Shown here: positions 9,001 through 18,669 of the stretch, one piece after another | Layout: the number at the start of each line of letters is the position of its first letter | How positions within the stretch are numbered: position 1 is the stretch's first letter | From: JAGTVG01 sp963820995 | GTDB lineage: Bacteria > Bacteroidota > Bacteroidia > Cytophagales > Cyclobacteriaceae | Assembly (NCBI GenBank): GCA_963820995.1 | Contig: CAWGCL010000013.1 | Coordinates: 186,001 to 250,000, forward strand | DNA length: 64,000 nt | Reading direction: 5' to 3' | Position numbers and translations under genes: made by a program | The notes under the pieces: model-generated | The model's input: only the letters and a program-made list of their open reading frames with translations | Database searches by the model: none | What the model was told of the DNA's origin: nothing

Positions 9001-9880
9001 ATGAAAAAAATCTCTTTCTTACTGCTTCTATTACTGACAAGCTATTAGTCTGTCTGCATGCGCAGGAACAGGAAAATAAATGTAATCATATTTGGAGCTC
9101 ATCCGGATGATCCTGACAGCGATGCCGGAACAGCAATCCTATGGTCAAAAATGGGGCATAATGTCATGATGGTTGCCTTAACAAATGGAGATGCAGGGCA
9201 TCAGGATATGGGCGGAGGCGCGCTGGCCAGAATCCGAAGGGCAGAGGCTGAAGAAGCTGGGAAACGATATGGTGTTAAGTATATTACCCTGGATAATCAT
9301 GACGGTGAATTAATGCCGACACTGGAAAACAGGTTGGAAGTGATTCGGCTGATCCGGCAATGGAATGCGGATATAGTCATCGGGCCAAGACCAAATGATT
9401 ATCATCCCGGACCATAGATATACAGGTGTGCTTTTACAGGATGCCGCATATATGGTTATTGTTCCAAATGTTGCGCCGGACACACCACCATTAAAGAAAA
9501 ATCCAGTCTTTCTTTATACCAGAGACCGTTTTCAAAAACCTAATCCATTTAGTCCGGATATTGCCGTGGATATTACAGATGTTTTCGATCAAAAAATTTA
9601 TGGCATGGCAGCGCATGAATCTCAATTTTTCTCATGGCTTCCCTGGACGAGAGGCCAACTTGAGAATGTTCCTGAAGATCCTGAAGAAAGACTGAAATGG
9701 TTAGGGAATATATGGAGTGGTGGCCCTATTTCAGAAGAAGCCAGGGCATCATTGGATAAATGGTATGGTAAAGATCGGTCTAAGCTGGTTAAGTACGCCG
9801 AGACCTTTGAAATATGTGAATATGGGCGAAGGCCATCTGATGCCGAGATCCGTGAGTTATTCCCAATGCTTGGCAAGTAA
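9001..9880 (+). CDS. PIG-L family deacetylase, second tandem copy (frame disrupted)
   Basis: This is a close paralogue of the gene just upstream, with AHPDDPDSDAG, NGDAGH, LDNHDGELMPTL and, after a frame change, DHRYTGVLLQDAAYM through FEICEYGRRPSD. Lesion one: the signal-peptide start at 9001 meets TAG at 9046, and the mature frame reopens at 9058. Lesion two: near 9405 the codons for YHPDHR read CATCCCGGACCAT, one G too many, which causes a premature stop. Apart from these the sequence is well conserved, so a working gene with sequencing indels is plausible. The role would be deacetylation of an amino sugar upstream of NagB; this is inferred. Confidence 0.8.
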
Positions 9881-10010
9881 TTACAGCACTGCATTAATTC
9901 ATCTTTAAGAACTGATAAAAAGTTTGTGATCTTTCAATACCAGAAAATGGAAATTTATCTTGAAGGATGATGAACTTTTTTTTATCTTATACTTTATAAA
10001 GCTTCCGGGG

Positions 10011-10035
10011 TAGAATTCATCGAAAGAGAATTCTA
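10011..10035. promoter_or_regulatory. 8-bp inverted repeat upstream of the ybaK-like gene
   Basis: TAGAATTC (10011-10018) and GAATTCTA (10028-10035) form a perfect dyad with a 9-nt spacer. It lies 130 nt after the PIG-L stop and 140 nt before the next start codon. A second dyad with the same spacer length follows at 10057. It could be an operator or an RNA hairpin. Confidence 0.35.
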
Positions 10036-10056
10036 GTCTACATTTAATATTAATTG

Positions 10057-10079
10057 TTGGTCTTTAAATAACAGACCAA
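10057..10079. promoter_or_regulatory. Second inverted repeat upstream of the ybaK-like gene
   Basis: TTGGTCT (10057-10063) and AGACCAA (10073-10079) are perfect 7-bp arms with a 9-nt spacer, followed by TGTGCTTTTC. With the preceding dyad this makes two hairpins within 70 nt. The T-tract is weak for a terminator. Confidence 0.35.
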
Positions 10080-10174
10080 TGTGCTTTTCATACATCTAAC
10101 TAAATTAGTTTTACTGCATTTCTCAAAAGAAATGTTATTCCGTGATTAAATTAAAGACGATTAAAAATATAATA

Positions 10175-10639
10175 ATGGCTTGCGGAAAACTTAAAAATTA
10201 CCTCGATGATAATAATGTGCCATATGTTACAATAACTCATTCTCAGGCCTTTACAGCACAGCAGGTAGCTGCTTCAGCGCATATAAAAGGAAAGGAAATG
10301 GCAAAAACTGTTATTATTAAGATCAATGATAAGCTTGCAATGGCTGTTTTGCCTGCAACTTATCAAGTAGATTTCCATCTTTTGAAGGAAATAACGGGCA
10401 ATGAAAATGTTGTATTAGCTCATGAATCAGAATTCAAGGAAATATTTGAAGACTGTGAAACCGGGGCTATGCCACCGTTTGGAAATTTGTACAATATGGA
10501 AGTTTTCGTTGCACAGAGTTTAACGGAAGATGTTGAAATTGCATTTAATGCTGGTACGCATTCTGAATTGATCCGAATGGGCTATTCGGATTTTGAAAGG
10601 CTGGTAAAGCCAAAAATTCTAAAATTCTCTGTATTGTAA
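10175..10639 (+). CDS. YbaK/EbsC-type aminoacyl-tRNA deacylase domain protein
   Basis: A single YbaK/ProX-like editing domain, which in characterised members hydrolyses misacylated tRNA such as Cys-tRNA(Pro) or Ala-tRNA(Pro). I prefer the ATG at 10175 (MACGKLKNYLDDNNVPY), giving about 154 residues. An upstream GTG at 10142 would add 11 residues without similarity to the family. The conserved core is visible as KGKEMAKTVIIKI (substrate lysine region) and the glycine segment GAMPPFG. It is a free-standing domain, not fused to prolyl-tRNA synthetase, and is likely monocistronic with its own terminator at 10653. Confidence 0.82.
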   Translation: MACGKLKNYLDDNNVPYVTITHSQAFTAQQVAASAHIKGKEMAKTVIIKINDKLAMAVLPATYQVDFHLLKEITGNENVVLAHESEFKEIFEDCETGAMPPFGNLYNMEVFVAQSLTEDVEIAFNAGTHSELIRMGYSDFERLVKPKILKFSVL

Positions 10640-10652
10640 TCTTTAACCGGGC

Positions 10653-10685
10653 AAGAGGCTGTTTTAAACAGCCTCTTCTTTTTGT
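10653..10685. terminator. Bidirectional intrinsic terminator
   Basis: AAGAGGCTGTTT (10653-10664) and AAACAGCCTCTT (10666-10677) form a 12-bp perfect palindrome around one base, followed by CTTCTTTTTG. It lies 13 nt after the ybaK-like stop and 50 nt before the end of the convergent permease gene. The true loop would open a few pairs. Confidence 0.85.
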
Positions 10686-10726
10686 ATCATACAATAAACT
10701 AAATCGACATGCTTTTGAAATAAATA

Positions 10727-12019
10727 TTATGAGGAAATTATCAGGTTTGCCAGGGATAAAATTCCTATGATCCATAAGATTATCGAAACTTGATTGAATT
10801 TCCCGTTAATAATTTTCAGGATAATGAAAGAGATAAAGCCATATGAAAGCCCAAGACTAATACTACTGGTAAAAGGCATTATTATTATGGTGAAAAACGC
10901 AGGAATTCCATCCTCAAGATCAGTAAAATTGATTTTTTGAATATTTCGGAACATGTATAAACCAACAATAACAAGGGCTGGTGCCGTTGCATATCCCGGA
11001 ACGATTTGAATGACTGGTGCAAAAAAAGGCGCAATTAAAAATAATATTCCTACAATAACTGAAGACAGACCTGTCCTCGCGCCTGCGGAAATACCAGATG
11101 CCGATTCAACATAAGTAGTAATTGTACTTGTGCCCAATAAGGAACCAATTACCGTTGCAATTGCATCAGATCCCAGAATCTTATCGATCCCTGTGATATT
11201 CCCATTTTTATCTATAAGTTTCGCCTCGTAGGAGCAGGCAATTATAGTTCCTAGGGAGTCAAACATATCAACAAATAGAAATGAGAAAATTACACCTATA
11301 AAGCTGACTTTCAAGGCTTGAATTATATTCAATTGGAAAGCTATGGGCTCAATGGATGGAGGTGAGGAAATATAGCTTTCAGGAGCTTGTATTTGACCAA
11401 AAATAATGCCTGAAATCACAATAAATACTATGCCCAGAAGGATGCTACCTTTGATCTTTTTTATCTCAAAGAGAATAATTAATACTAATCCTAAAAGACT
11501 GATTATTAACGTTGATGACATATTGCCCATTTGCAGAAGGGTAGAAGAGTTGCTGATAATTAGTCCCATGTTCTTCAAACCAACAAAAGTGATCAGCAAC
11601 CCGATACCGGCAGGCATGGCTAAGCGTAAAGACAGTGGTATTGCATGTACGATTTTTTCGCGGAATCCTGAAAAAGTAAGAATAAGAAATAATATTCCTG
11701 AAATAAATACAACTCCCAAAGCAGTTCGCCAGTCAACTCCTAATCCTATTACAACGGAATATGTAAAGAAGCTATTTAATCCCAGGCCTGGGGCAAGAGC
11801 AAAAGGTACATTTGCCCATAATCCGACGATTAAGGTTCCGATAAAAGATGCCAGACAGGTAATTGTAATTAAAGCACTTTTATCCATACCCGTTTCCGCC
11901 AGCATGTTAGGATGCAGAAAAATAATATAGGACATCGTGAGGAAAGTGGTTAGTCCCCCTAGTATTTCCTGTCTCAGACTGGTGTTCCTTTCTTTTATCC
12001 GGAAAAAACGATCGATCAT
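10727..12019 (-). CDS. NCS2 family purine permease (AzgA/PbuG type)
   Basis: This 430-residue inner-membrane nucleobase transporter has about 12-13 hydrophobic helices. The start MIDRFFRIKERNTSLRQEIL and the first membrane segment GGLTTFLTMSYIIFLHPNML are typical of the AzgA-like branch (adenine, guanine, hypoxanthine). The helix 3 signature ALAPGLGLNSFF and the helix 8-10 region (FLFVDMFDSLGT, SASGISAGARTGL) with its glutamate/aspartate substrate residues are intact. It would import purines by proton symport. It stands alone with a good -7 box 27 nt upstream of the start. Confidence 0.9.
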   Translation of the reverse strand: MIDRFFRIKERNTSLRQEILGGLTTFLTMSYIIFLHPNMLAETGMDKSALITITCLASFIGTLIVGLWANVPFALAPGLGLNSFFTYSVVIGLGVDWRTALGVVFISGILFLILTFSGFREKIVHAIPLSLRLAMPAGIGLLITFVGLKNMGLIISNSSTLLQMGNMSSTLIISLLGLVLIILFEIKKIKGSILLGIVFIVISGIIFGQIQAPESYISSPPSIEPIAFQLNIIQALKVSFIGVIFSFLFVDMFDSLGTIIACSYEAKLIDKNGNITGIDKILGSDAIATVIGSLLGTSTITTYVESASGISAGARTGLSSVIVGILFLIAPFFAPVIQIVPGYATAPALVIVGLYMFRNIQKINFTDLEDGIPAFFTIIIMPFTSSISLGLSYGFISFIILKIINGKFNQVSIILWIIGILSLANLIISS

Positions 12020-12045
12020 ATGTAAAAATTAGGGAAGTTTGTTGA

Positions 12046-12054
12046 ACAAAAATA
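12046..12054 (-). promoter_or_regulatory. Bacteroidetes-type -7 promoter box for the NCS2 permease
   Basis: On the reverse strand TATTTTTGT matches TAnnTTTGY exactly, 27 nt before the permease start codon at 12019. A -33 element is not obvious. Motif match only. Confidence 0.45.
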
Positions 12055-12266
12055 TGTAGATAATTTAATTTTACTATCTTACGAAAATTATAATCTGCTT
12101 GATTTAATCAAACAATTTTTTATTTACGTTAGGTAATAAATACAAACTTATTTTAATGACAGGATTGTTGATTTGTTTATTGTGGGAAAGTGCATAGGTT
12201 TTAGGATCACGAATATTGACAATCATTGTTTTTATGTACATTATGGAACTAAATTAAAAATATAAA

Positions 12267-13061
12267 ATGACCAATATATCAGGAAATAAGCCACCGAGGC
12301 CATATATAATTGCTGAAAATAACTGGAAGTCAGTTAAGGATACTGATTATTCAATTGCAGTACTTCCCTGGGGTGCCACCGAAGCTCATAATTATCATTT
12401 ACCTTATGGTACTGATAATATTCAATGTGATTATATAGCCGCAGAAGCTGCTAAGAAAGCATGGGAGAAAGATGTAAAAGTTGCTATATTACCTACAATC
12501 CCATTTGGCGTTAATACCCAGCAGCTGGATATCAAACTTACTATTAATATGAATCCCTCAACCCAGGCATTCGTACTTCGGGATGTTGTGGACTCACTCT
12601 ATGGTCAGGGGATAAGGAAGCTGATCGTGTTAAATGGGCATGGAGGGAATGATTTCAGGCAGATGATACGTGAAATTAAAGTTGATTATCCGGGATTCTT
12701 CATTGGTACAATTAACTGGTACCTGGTTGAAGGGGATTGGAAAAAATATTTCGAAGACACCGGAGATCATGCGGGTGAGATGGAAACCAGTATTATGATG
12801 CATATTGTTCCTGATTGGGTTTTACCCTTAAATGAAGCAGGTGATGGCGCCAGCAAGAAACTTAAGTTTCATGGACGGCATGAAGGATGGTTATGGGCTC
12901 CCAGGGAATGGACTAAGGTATCAAAAGATACCGGAATCGGCAATCCATCAAGATCTACAAAAGAAAAGGGTGAAAAATACTTAGGAAAGATCATACCGAA
13001 AATTGCAGAGTTCCTTATTGAATTGGACAAAACGGATCCTGAAGATATTTACATTGATTAA
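12267..13061 (+). CDS. Creatininase family amidohydrolase
   Basis: This 264-residue metal-dependent amidohydrolase of the creatininase fold acts on cyclic or linear amides such as creatinine, formamidopyrimidines or mycofactocin-type substrates. Family metal ligands are visible: Glu 39 and His 41 in LPWGATEAHNYHLPYGTD, Asp 50, His 125 in LNGHGGND, and the GDHAGEMETS segment (His 168, Glu 171/173). No signal peptide is present. It is 13 nt upstream of a YiaK-type dehydrogenase on the same strand, so a shared catabolic pathway is likely. The substrate is unknown. Confidence 0.85.
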   Translation: MTNISGNKPPRPYIIAENNWKSVKDTDYSIAVLPWGATEAHNYHLPYGTDNIQCDYIAAEAAKKAWEKDVKVAILPTIPFGVNTQQLDIKLTINMNPSTQAFVLRDVVDSLYGQGIRKLIVLNGHGGNDFRQMIREIKVDYPGFFIGTINWYLVEGDWKKYFEDTGDHAGEMETSIMMHIVPDWVLPLNEAGDGASKKLKFHGRHEGWLWAPREWTKVSKDTGIGNPSRSTKEKGEKYLGKIIPKIAEFLIELDKTDPEDIYID

Positions 13062-13074
13062 ATAAGTAATACTA

Positions 13075-14071
13075 ATGAGGATTTCTTTCAATGACGTACA
13101 AGAAACCTTGGGTAAGGTATTACTTAAATATGGCTTTCAGCCAGATAAAGCTCAAACACTTTCGAATATTTTTGCGGAATCTTCCCTGGACGGAGTATAT
13201 TCTCATGGATTGAACAGGTTTCCAAGGTTTATTAAGAATGTTAGAGATGGTATAGTGAAAATTGATGCTGAACCTGAGAAAATAAGCTCTTACGGGAATA
13301 TAGAGCAATGGAATGGAAATTTGGGACCTGGAATTATAAATGCGCTTTCATGCATGTCGAGTGCAATGAATATTGCCAAATCGACAGGTATCGGTTGTGT
13401 TGCACTATCAAATACAAACCATTGGATGAGGGGAGGTACATATGGCTGGCAGGCTGCGGATAATGGATTTATAGGTATTTGCTGGACTAATACAGAGCCA
13501 AATATGGTTGCCTGGGGTAGTAAAAGTTCAGTGTTGGGGAATAATCCTTTAATTATAGCTATACCTAGAAAAGAGGGAAATATTGTTCTTGACACGGCTA
13601 TGTCCCAATATTCATATGGCAAAATGCAAACCTATGCTGATGAGGGTAAAGAATTGGAATTTTTTGGCGGTCTTGATAGTGATAGCGCGTTAACCAGGAA
13701 TCCCCAGGAAATTATAAATAATGAAACTGCCTTGCCTATAGGATTCTGGAAAGGTTCCGGGCTTTCTCTTGTATTGGATATAATTGCTGCGATACTTGCA
13801 AAAGGAGATCCAACCCATCAGATTGGGTTAAGAAATGAGGAATATGGGCTATCACAAGTATTTATATCTATCAATATAGACTGGTTGGATAAGCAATTCA
13901 TTACAAAAATAATTGATGAGGTGATTAGAAACTTACATTGCTCAAATCCGGCAATGGAAGGAGATAAAGTTTATTATCCCGGTGAAAGAACACTTATTAA
14001 CAAGAATTGAAAATAAAAAACTTGGTATACCTGTTAATAAGGAGATATGGAGCACAATTTTAAAACTGTAG
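13075..14071 (+). CDS. Ldh/YiaK family NAD(P)H-dependent dehydrogenase (C-terminal frameshift)
   Basis: It belongs to the malate/L-lactate dehydrogenase-2 family and is strikingly like 2,3-diketo-L-gulonate reductase YiaK. It shares VYSHGLNRFPRF with catalytic-type His 44, NHWMRGGTYGWQAAD, GICWTNTEPNMVAWG and PIGFWKGSGLSLVLD. The open frame stops at 14010 after 311 residues, shorter than the usual 330-340. The missing tail (ENKKLGIPVNKEIWSTILKL) is encoded in the next frame and ends at TAG 14069-14071, so there is a one-base disruption near 14005. Its pairing with a creatininase-family gene suggests reduction of a keto acid released by that enzyme. Confidence 0.85.
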
Positions 14072-14356
14072 TGACAATTTAACTCTTTATGAACAGCATA
14101 CTTTATATCTTGTTTTTATAATTCAATAATAACTTTCAATAAATTAATATAAATAACTGATCTATAATAGATTGTAGCTCCTTCAATAATCTGTTTATTA
14201 ATACATGATTTTTGAACTGATCACCTCTTTCGAATATTATGGAATCATAATTTTTTTTTGTAAATTTCTAAGTACACCGGAATTTTCATTTTTATATGTT
14301 TTTTGAATTTATATATAAAACAAGATTATTCTCTTAGGAAAAAGAAGCTTAAAAAT

Positions 14357-15136
14357 ATGGACGGTAGGAGATCATTTTTAATTAAAGCCGGTATTGGAGT
14401 TATAGCTTTACCTTATTTAACACAGTGCAGTAATATTAAAAGAAAAACCACTCACGTGGTTTCAATCAGCTTTGATGATGGATTCGAAAAATCTTTTATA
14501 AAAACTGCTGAGATCTATGAAAAATATAATTTAAATGCCTGTTTTAATGTAATAGCTTCTGGTCATCTTAATGATTTTAAACCTCCTGATGATTATATTC
14601 AACCAGAAGTAATTGGTGATTTTGATTTATGGAATGAATTGAAGCGAAGGGGGCATGAAATTATGCCACATGGATATAAACATGAAAACCTAGCCAGGCT
14701 AGATCTTGCGGATGCTCAAAAACTCATTTTAAAATCGCTCGATTATTTCTCGGAAAATCTGGAAAATTTTGATCCTCTAAAATCCATATTTAATTTTCCT
14801 TTCAATTCTTCAACCGAGGAACTGGAAAAATGGTTATCGGATAGGGTGTTGGCATTCCGAACTGCTGGAAGTGCCATTAATAGGCTTCCACATAAAAGGC
14901 AGAAAAAGTTAACATGCATAAGTGCCGGTCCGGATAATATCGATTCATATTTTGAAGATCAATTGCAGAACTTTCTTATAGGACCTAAAGGGTGGTTTAT
15001 TTTCAATGCTCACGGTCTCGATGGAGAGGGATGGGGACCTATGAGTTCTATTTATCTTGATGAATTACTGGATAGATTGCTAGGAATGGAACAGGTTAGT
15101 GTATTACCTGTTGGCCAGGCGCTTTTATCTATATGA
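14357..15136 (+). CDS. Polysaccharide deacetylase family protein (NodB fold), exported
   Basis: About 259 residues from the preferred start MDGRRSFLIKAGIGVIALPY (14357). The ORF can be opened 18 codons earlier, but the later start puts the Tat/lipoprotein-like signal at the N-terminus (GRRSFLIK, then LTQCS as a possible lipobox). NodB metal motifs are present: SISFDDGFEKS (the two aspartates) and MPHGYKHENL (the H-x3-H pair). It should remove acetyl groups from a polysaccharide or chito-oligomer at the cell surface. It is followed 70 nt later by a secreted esterase. Confidence 0.8.
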   Translation: MDGRRSFLIKAGIGVIALPYLTQCSNIKRKTTHVVSISFDDGFEKSFIKTAEIYEKYNLNACFNVIASGHLNDFKPPDDYIQPEVIGDFDLWNELKRRGHEIMPHGYKHENLARLDLADAQKLILKSLDYFSENLENFDPLKSIFNFPFNSSTEELEKWLSDRVLAFRTAGSAINRLPHKRQKKLTCISAGPDNIDSYFEDQLQNFLIGPKGWFIFNAHGLDGEGWGPMSSIYLDELLDRLLGMEQVSVLPVGQALLSI

Positions 15137-15206
15137 TAAATTATTAGGAATTGGTAAATAATAGCAAACAGTCCCAATACTTATAAGAGATCTTAATGAT
15201 ACTATT

Positions 15207-16297
15207 ATGAAAAAAATAAGAAACTGGCTGTTAATAATAGTAATCGCGGATGCTATTTCAGGGAATCTTTTTGGGCAAGCTTCAGTAACAATACACAATG
15301 ACCGCAGCGTTACATTCAAAGTTTCGGCACTATATGCTAATTCCTTATATGTCGAAGGACTTGGTAATGCCCTGGGAGGAAAACACTTTATGAATTTAAG
15401 CAGGGAGGGTATATGGGAAGTTACTACGCCTCCAATCGAATCTGGATTTCATTATTATCAGTTAGTTATCGATAGTGTAGCTGTTAATTTTCCCGGTCAA
15501 CCAACCTATTTCGGATGGGGCAAGGAGACATCCGGATTAGAAATACCTGATGATAATCTTGTGTTTTATCTTCCACAAAGAGTACCCCATGGCGATGTCA
15601 GTGCGAAATGGTACCATTCAAAAACAACCAATACTATAAGAGTAGCATTAGTTTATACACCCCCGGGTTATCATTCCGATTTAAATTTAAGATTTCCAGT
15701 TTTATATCTGCAACATGGTGCAGGGGAAAGTGAAATGGCTTGGATTTACCAGGGGAAAGCCAATTTTATTATGGATAATCTCATCAGCAATGGACAAGCG
15801 ATGCCAATGATCATCGTAATGGATAATGGTTATGCTGCAATTCCGGAAGCAGAAAATCCTAACAGGCCATCTGAGAAGGATAATGATTTTGAAGGATTAT
15901 TGATTAATGATTTAATTCCAGTAATAGATCAGAATTTTAGAACGATAAGAAACAGAAAATACAGGGCCCTTGCTGGTTCAACAATGGGAGGAAGGCAGGC
16001 AATGAAAATTGGATTTTCGAATCTGGAATTATTCGGATCAATAGGTATTTTGAGCTCATATCCTCAGAAACTTAGATATGAAATCTATATATAAGGAATA
16101 TGATTTAAATGAGGAACTTGAATTATTGTGGCTTGGTTATGGAAAAGAGGATGGCGGATTTAGGAATGGATTGGCCTATCATCTTGAACTAAGAAAAGAA
16201 GGCATTGAGCATATCTGGTATGAATGTGAAGGAAAGCAAGTCTGGCAAGTCTGGAGAAAACATCTTATATGATCTTGCAAAATATCTCTTCAAATAA
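15207..16297 (+). CDS. Secreted esterase with N-terminal E-set domain (frame disrupted)
   Basis: A signal peptide (to about FGQ, residue 25) is followed by a CBM48/early-set-like domain (about residues 26-110) and a putative-esterase (esterase D/enterochelin esterase) alpha/beta hydrolase. The nucleophile elbow is LAGSTMGGRQ. The frame breaks near 16085 (EIY, then KEYDLNEELELLW in the next frame) and again near 16268 (KHL, then YDLAKYLFK), with the natural end at TAA 16295-16297. The region before WQVWRKHL normally holds the catalytic His (GGH-x-W-Q-x-W); here it reads EGKQVWQVW, so activity is doubtful or the base is misread. Likely role: deacylation of plant or algal polysaccharide esters. 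Confidence 0.78.
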
Positions 16298-16383
16298 TCG
16301 ATGATGTTAATATTACGCTGGCCCCTTGGATAAAGTGAAACGAAATTTACCCTGGCGCTTAAGGATTCATTATAAATAAAAAA

Positions 16384-16416
16384 GCTCACCCATCAGGAAT
16401 GAGTCAACCTTTTTTT
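16384..16416 (+). terminator. Possible terminator after the esterase gene
   Basis: CTCACCC (16384-16390) and GGAATGAG (16395-16402) can pair imperfectly across a 4-nt loop, followed by AACC and eight T. On the opposite strand the same hairpin is also followed by a T-run. The stem has a mismatch or bulge, so support is modest. Confidence 0.35.
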
Positions 16417-16447
16417 TGAATTGTGTTTCTATAAATTTCAATATGGA

Positions 16448-17165
16448 TTAATTCACATTAACAATCTGGCCAACACCTGTTTTGTTTATTTCGATATTTG
16501 GAGATCCTTTATAGTATACACTTCCTACACCCGAAAGATCTATTTCCAGGAATTCAGAGGCATTGATTTCAATATCTCCTGTTCCGCTTAAATCAACATC
16601 AGCAGTTTTACAATTCATTTCGAAATAAATGAATTTCTCCTACACCTTCTAATAAAGCTGTAATATCATGCGTCATGCCGCTCAATTCAACATCTCCTAC
16701 GTCATTTAATTCTATGTACAAGTTTTGCAGATTTAAATTGTATAAATTAATATCCCCAACGTCATTTTGCAATATGGTCAGTTCATTAGAAGTAAAACCA
16801 TCCATACAATTAATATCAGCTACATCATTTTGTTCGATCAGGGTAAATGATGGAGCAAAAACATCGAATTCGAGTGTTTTTATTCGTCGGTGAGTGCCTG
16901 TTAACCGGACGGTCAATTTATTGTCAACAACACTGGTAACGATGTCATTGATTATATTATCATGAGTCTTAACTATAATTTTGAACTCTTCGGCAGCATA
17001 TAGGTTTACTTTGCCGACAGTCTCAATATTTAAGGCATCATATTCAGTCAGTTCCCGGGATTCAGTAATGACAATCCCAGGATCTTCGTAGCATTCACAA
17101 GACGCAAAAATCATAGCGATAAGGATAAGATATAAATAGGATTTTAAGTTAGATAAGCTTTTCAT
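16448..17165 (-). CDS. DUF2807 (head GIN domain) lipoprotein, frame disrupted
   Basis: A lipoprotein signal (LYLILIAMIFASCECYE) is followed by a DUF2807 beta-solenoid-like domain of repeated beta strands (NDVGDI, NDVGDVELSGM, GVGEIHL). I choose MKSLSN at 17165 because it sets the signal peptide at the N-terminus; a longer ORF starts at 17213. The open frame ends early at 16608 (LFRNEL), while the next frame continues with the same repeat style (EMNCKTADVDLSGTGDIEIN, DLSGVGSVYYKGSPNIEIN) to TAA at 16448. A frame disruption near 16615 is therefore likely. Such proteins are cell-surface lipoproteins of unknown function in Bacteroidota. Confidence 0.8.
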
Positions 17166-17296
17166 TGTATTAGTATTAAAGTTTAAATTCAGTAATGTTT
17201 TATATAGAGACAATCAGAATTCGTATTACCCTTACTGCTATTCATATTTTTTTATATTAATAGAAAGTTTATATATTGACAAGCAATTTTTATTTT

Positions 17297-18659
17297 ATGA
17301 AAAGGATCTATTGGATAATTTTGTTCCTGGCATTTATTTTTTGGATAAGTAATATCAGTTTACTTTCTGCCCAAGAGAAAGATACTACCAAGACTAAAGT
17401 GAAGAAGGGATGGACATTTGGTGCGCTGCCAGTTGTTGCTTATGATACAGACGTAGGCTTGCAATATGGAGCATTGGTTAATTTATTTGATTATGGAGAT
17501 GGAACCATATATCCGAATTATCGACATTCCTTATACCTTGAATGGTCGAACACTACAAAAGGAAGCATGATTTCCCGGTTTTATTACGATTCGGAATACC
17601 TGATCCCAAATATCAGGTTTACTGCGGATATCAGTTATTTAACAGAAAAAGCACTCGATTTTTATGGATTCAATGGCTATGAAGCTATTTATCATCCTGA
17701 ATGGGTAGATGAAAATGATTCGGCTTATGTTTCCAGGGTATTTTACCGGCATGAACGAAAAATGTTCAGGGTAATGGCCGGATTCCAGGGAAATTTGATG
17801 CAGAACAACGACAAATTAAAGTGGATCGCCGGATTTGCCTATTTTAATAATAAAGTGGGATCAGTTGATATTGATCGCTTAAATGAGGGTAAAGATCCTG
17901 ATGAGATGCTACCTGATACGCCTGGATTATATGATCTTTACAAGAAAAATGGAGTTCTTTTGCCCTCGGAAGCTGACGGAAACCAGGTAACCTATCTAAA
18001 GGGTGGATTGGTGTATGATGGGAGGGATTTTGATGCTTTTCCAACGAAAGGAATATGGACTGAGGCCGTCTTATCCTATTCTCCTAAATTTTTAGGTGAT
18101 TGGAAATCAAGCTATTTGAAATTTACATTTATACATCGTCAGTATATTTCTTTATTTAAGAAAAATCTTGTCTTTGCCTATCGTTTAGCTTATCAGGGAA
18201 CCCTGGCGGGCGAGGTTCCTTTCCATATACAACCTCATATAGTACCAATTGACATGCGATCTGCCACATCACAGGGACTGGGTGGAAAACTTAGCCTTCG
18301 CGGTGTTTTAAGGAACCGTGTAGTAGGGGATGGATTTGTTCTCGGAAACTTTGAAGTCAGATGGATTTTTTTACGAGCAGTAGTCTTTAAACAGAATCTA
18401 TATTTAGGAACCAACCTGTTTTTTGATACCGGAAGAATCGTTCAATACATGGAACGTGATTTGAGCGGGTGGGGCAACGCAAGATGGATCATCCGATCAA
18501 TTTTTCAATCCGGGAGCAGAATCATTTCACTCTACTGCAGGGATAGGACTTAAAGTTGGTCTTAATGAAAATTTTGTAATCTCCGCTGATTATGGCCGTG
18601 CATTTAATGAAGGTGATGGAACCTCAGGCTTTTATGTAAAATTATTTTGGCTATTCTAA
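17297..18659 (+). CDS. Outer-membrane beta-barrel protein, Omp85/surface-antigen type (C-terminal frameshift)
   Basis: The N-terminal signal ends near SLLSAQ, and the start ATG at 17297 is preferred over an upstream non-ATG. The rest is alternating amphipathic beta strands with family-like turns (GLVYDGRDFDAFPTKGIW, GLGGKLSLRGVLRNRVVGDG, NFEVRW), characteristic of the C-terminal barrel of the BamA/Omp85 surface-antigen family, without obvious POTRA repeats. The open frame fails near 18490-18520. The next frame gives AGIGLKVGLNENFVISADYG and ends in the classic outer-membrane signature with terminal Phe (FYVKLFWLF) at 18659. It would insert in the outer membrane; substrate or partner unknown. 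Confidence 0.8.
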
Positions 18660-18669
18660 GGTTGGATTT

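Noticed and set aside
11406..11930. 174-residue forward ORF inside the NCS2 permease
   Set aside because: It lies antisense to a well-supported permease, has no recognisable domain and the low-complexity look of a reverse-frame shadow.
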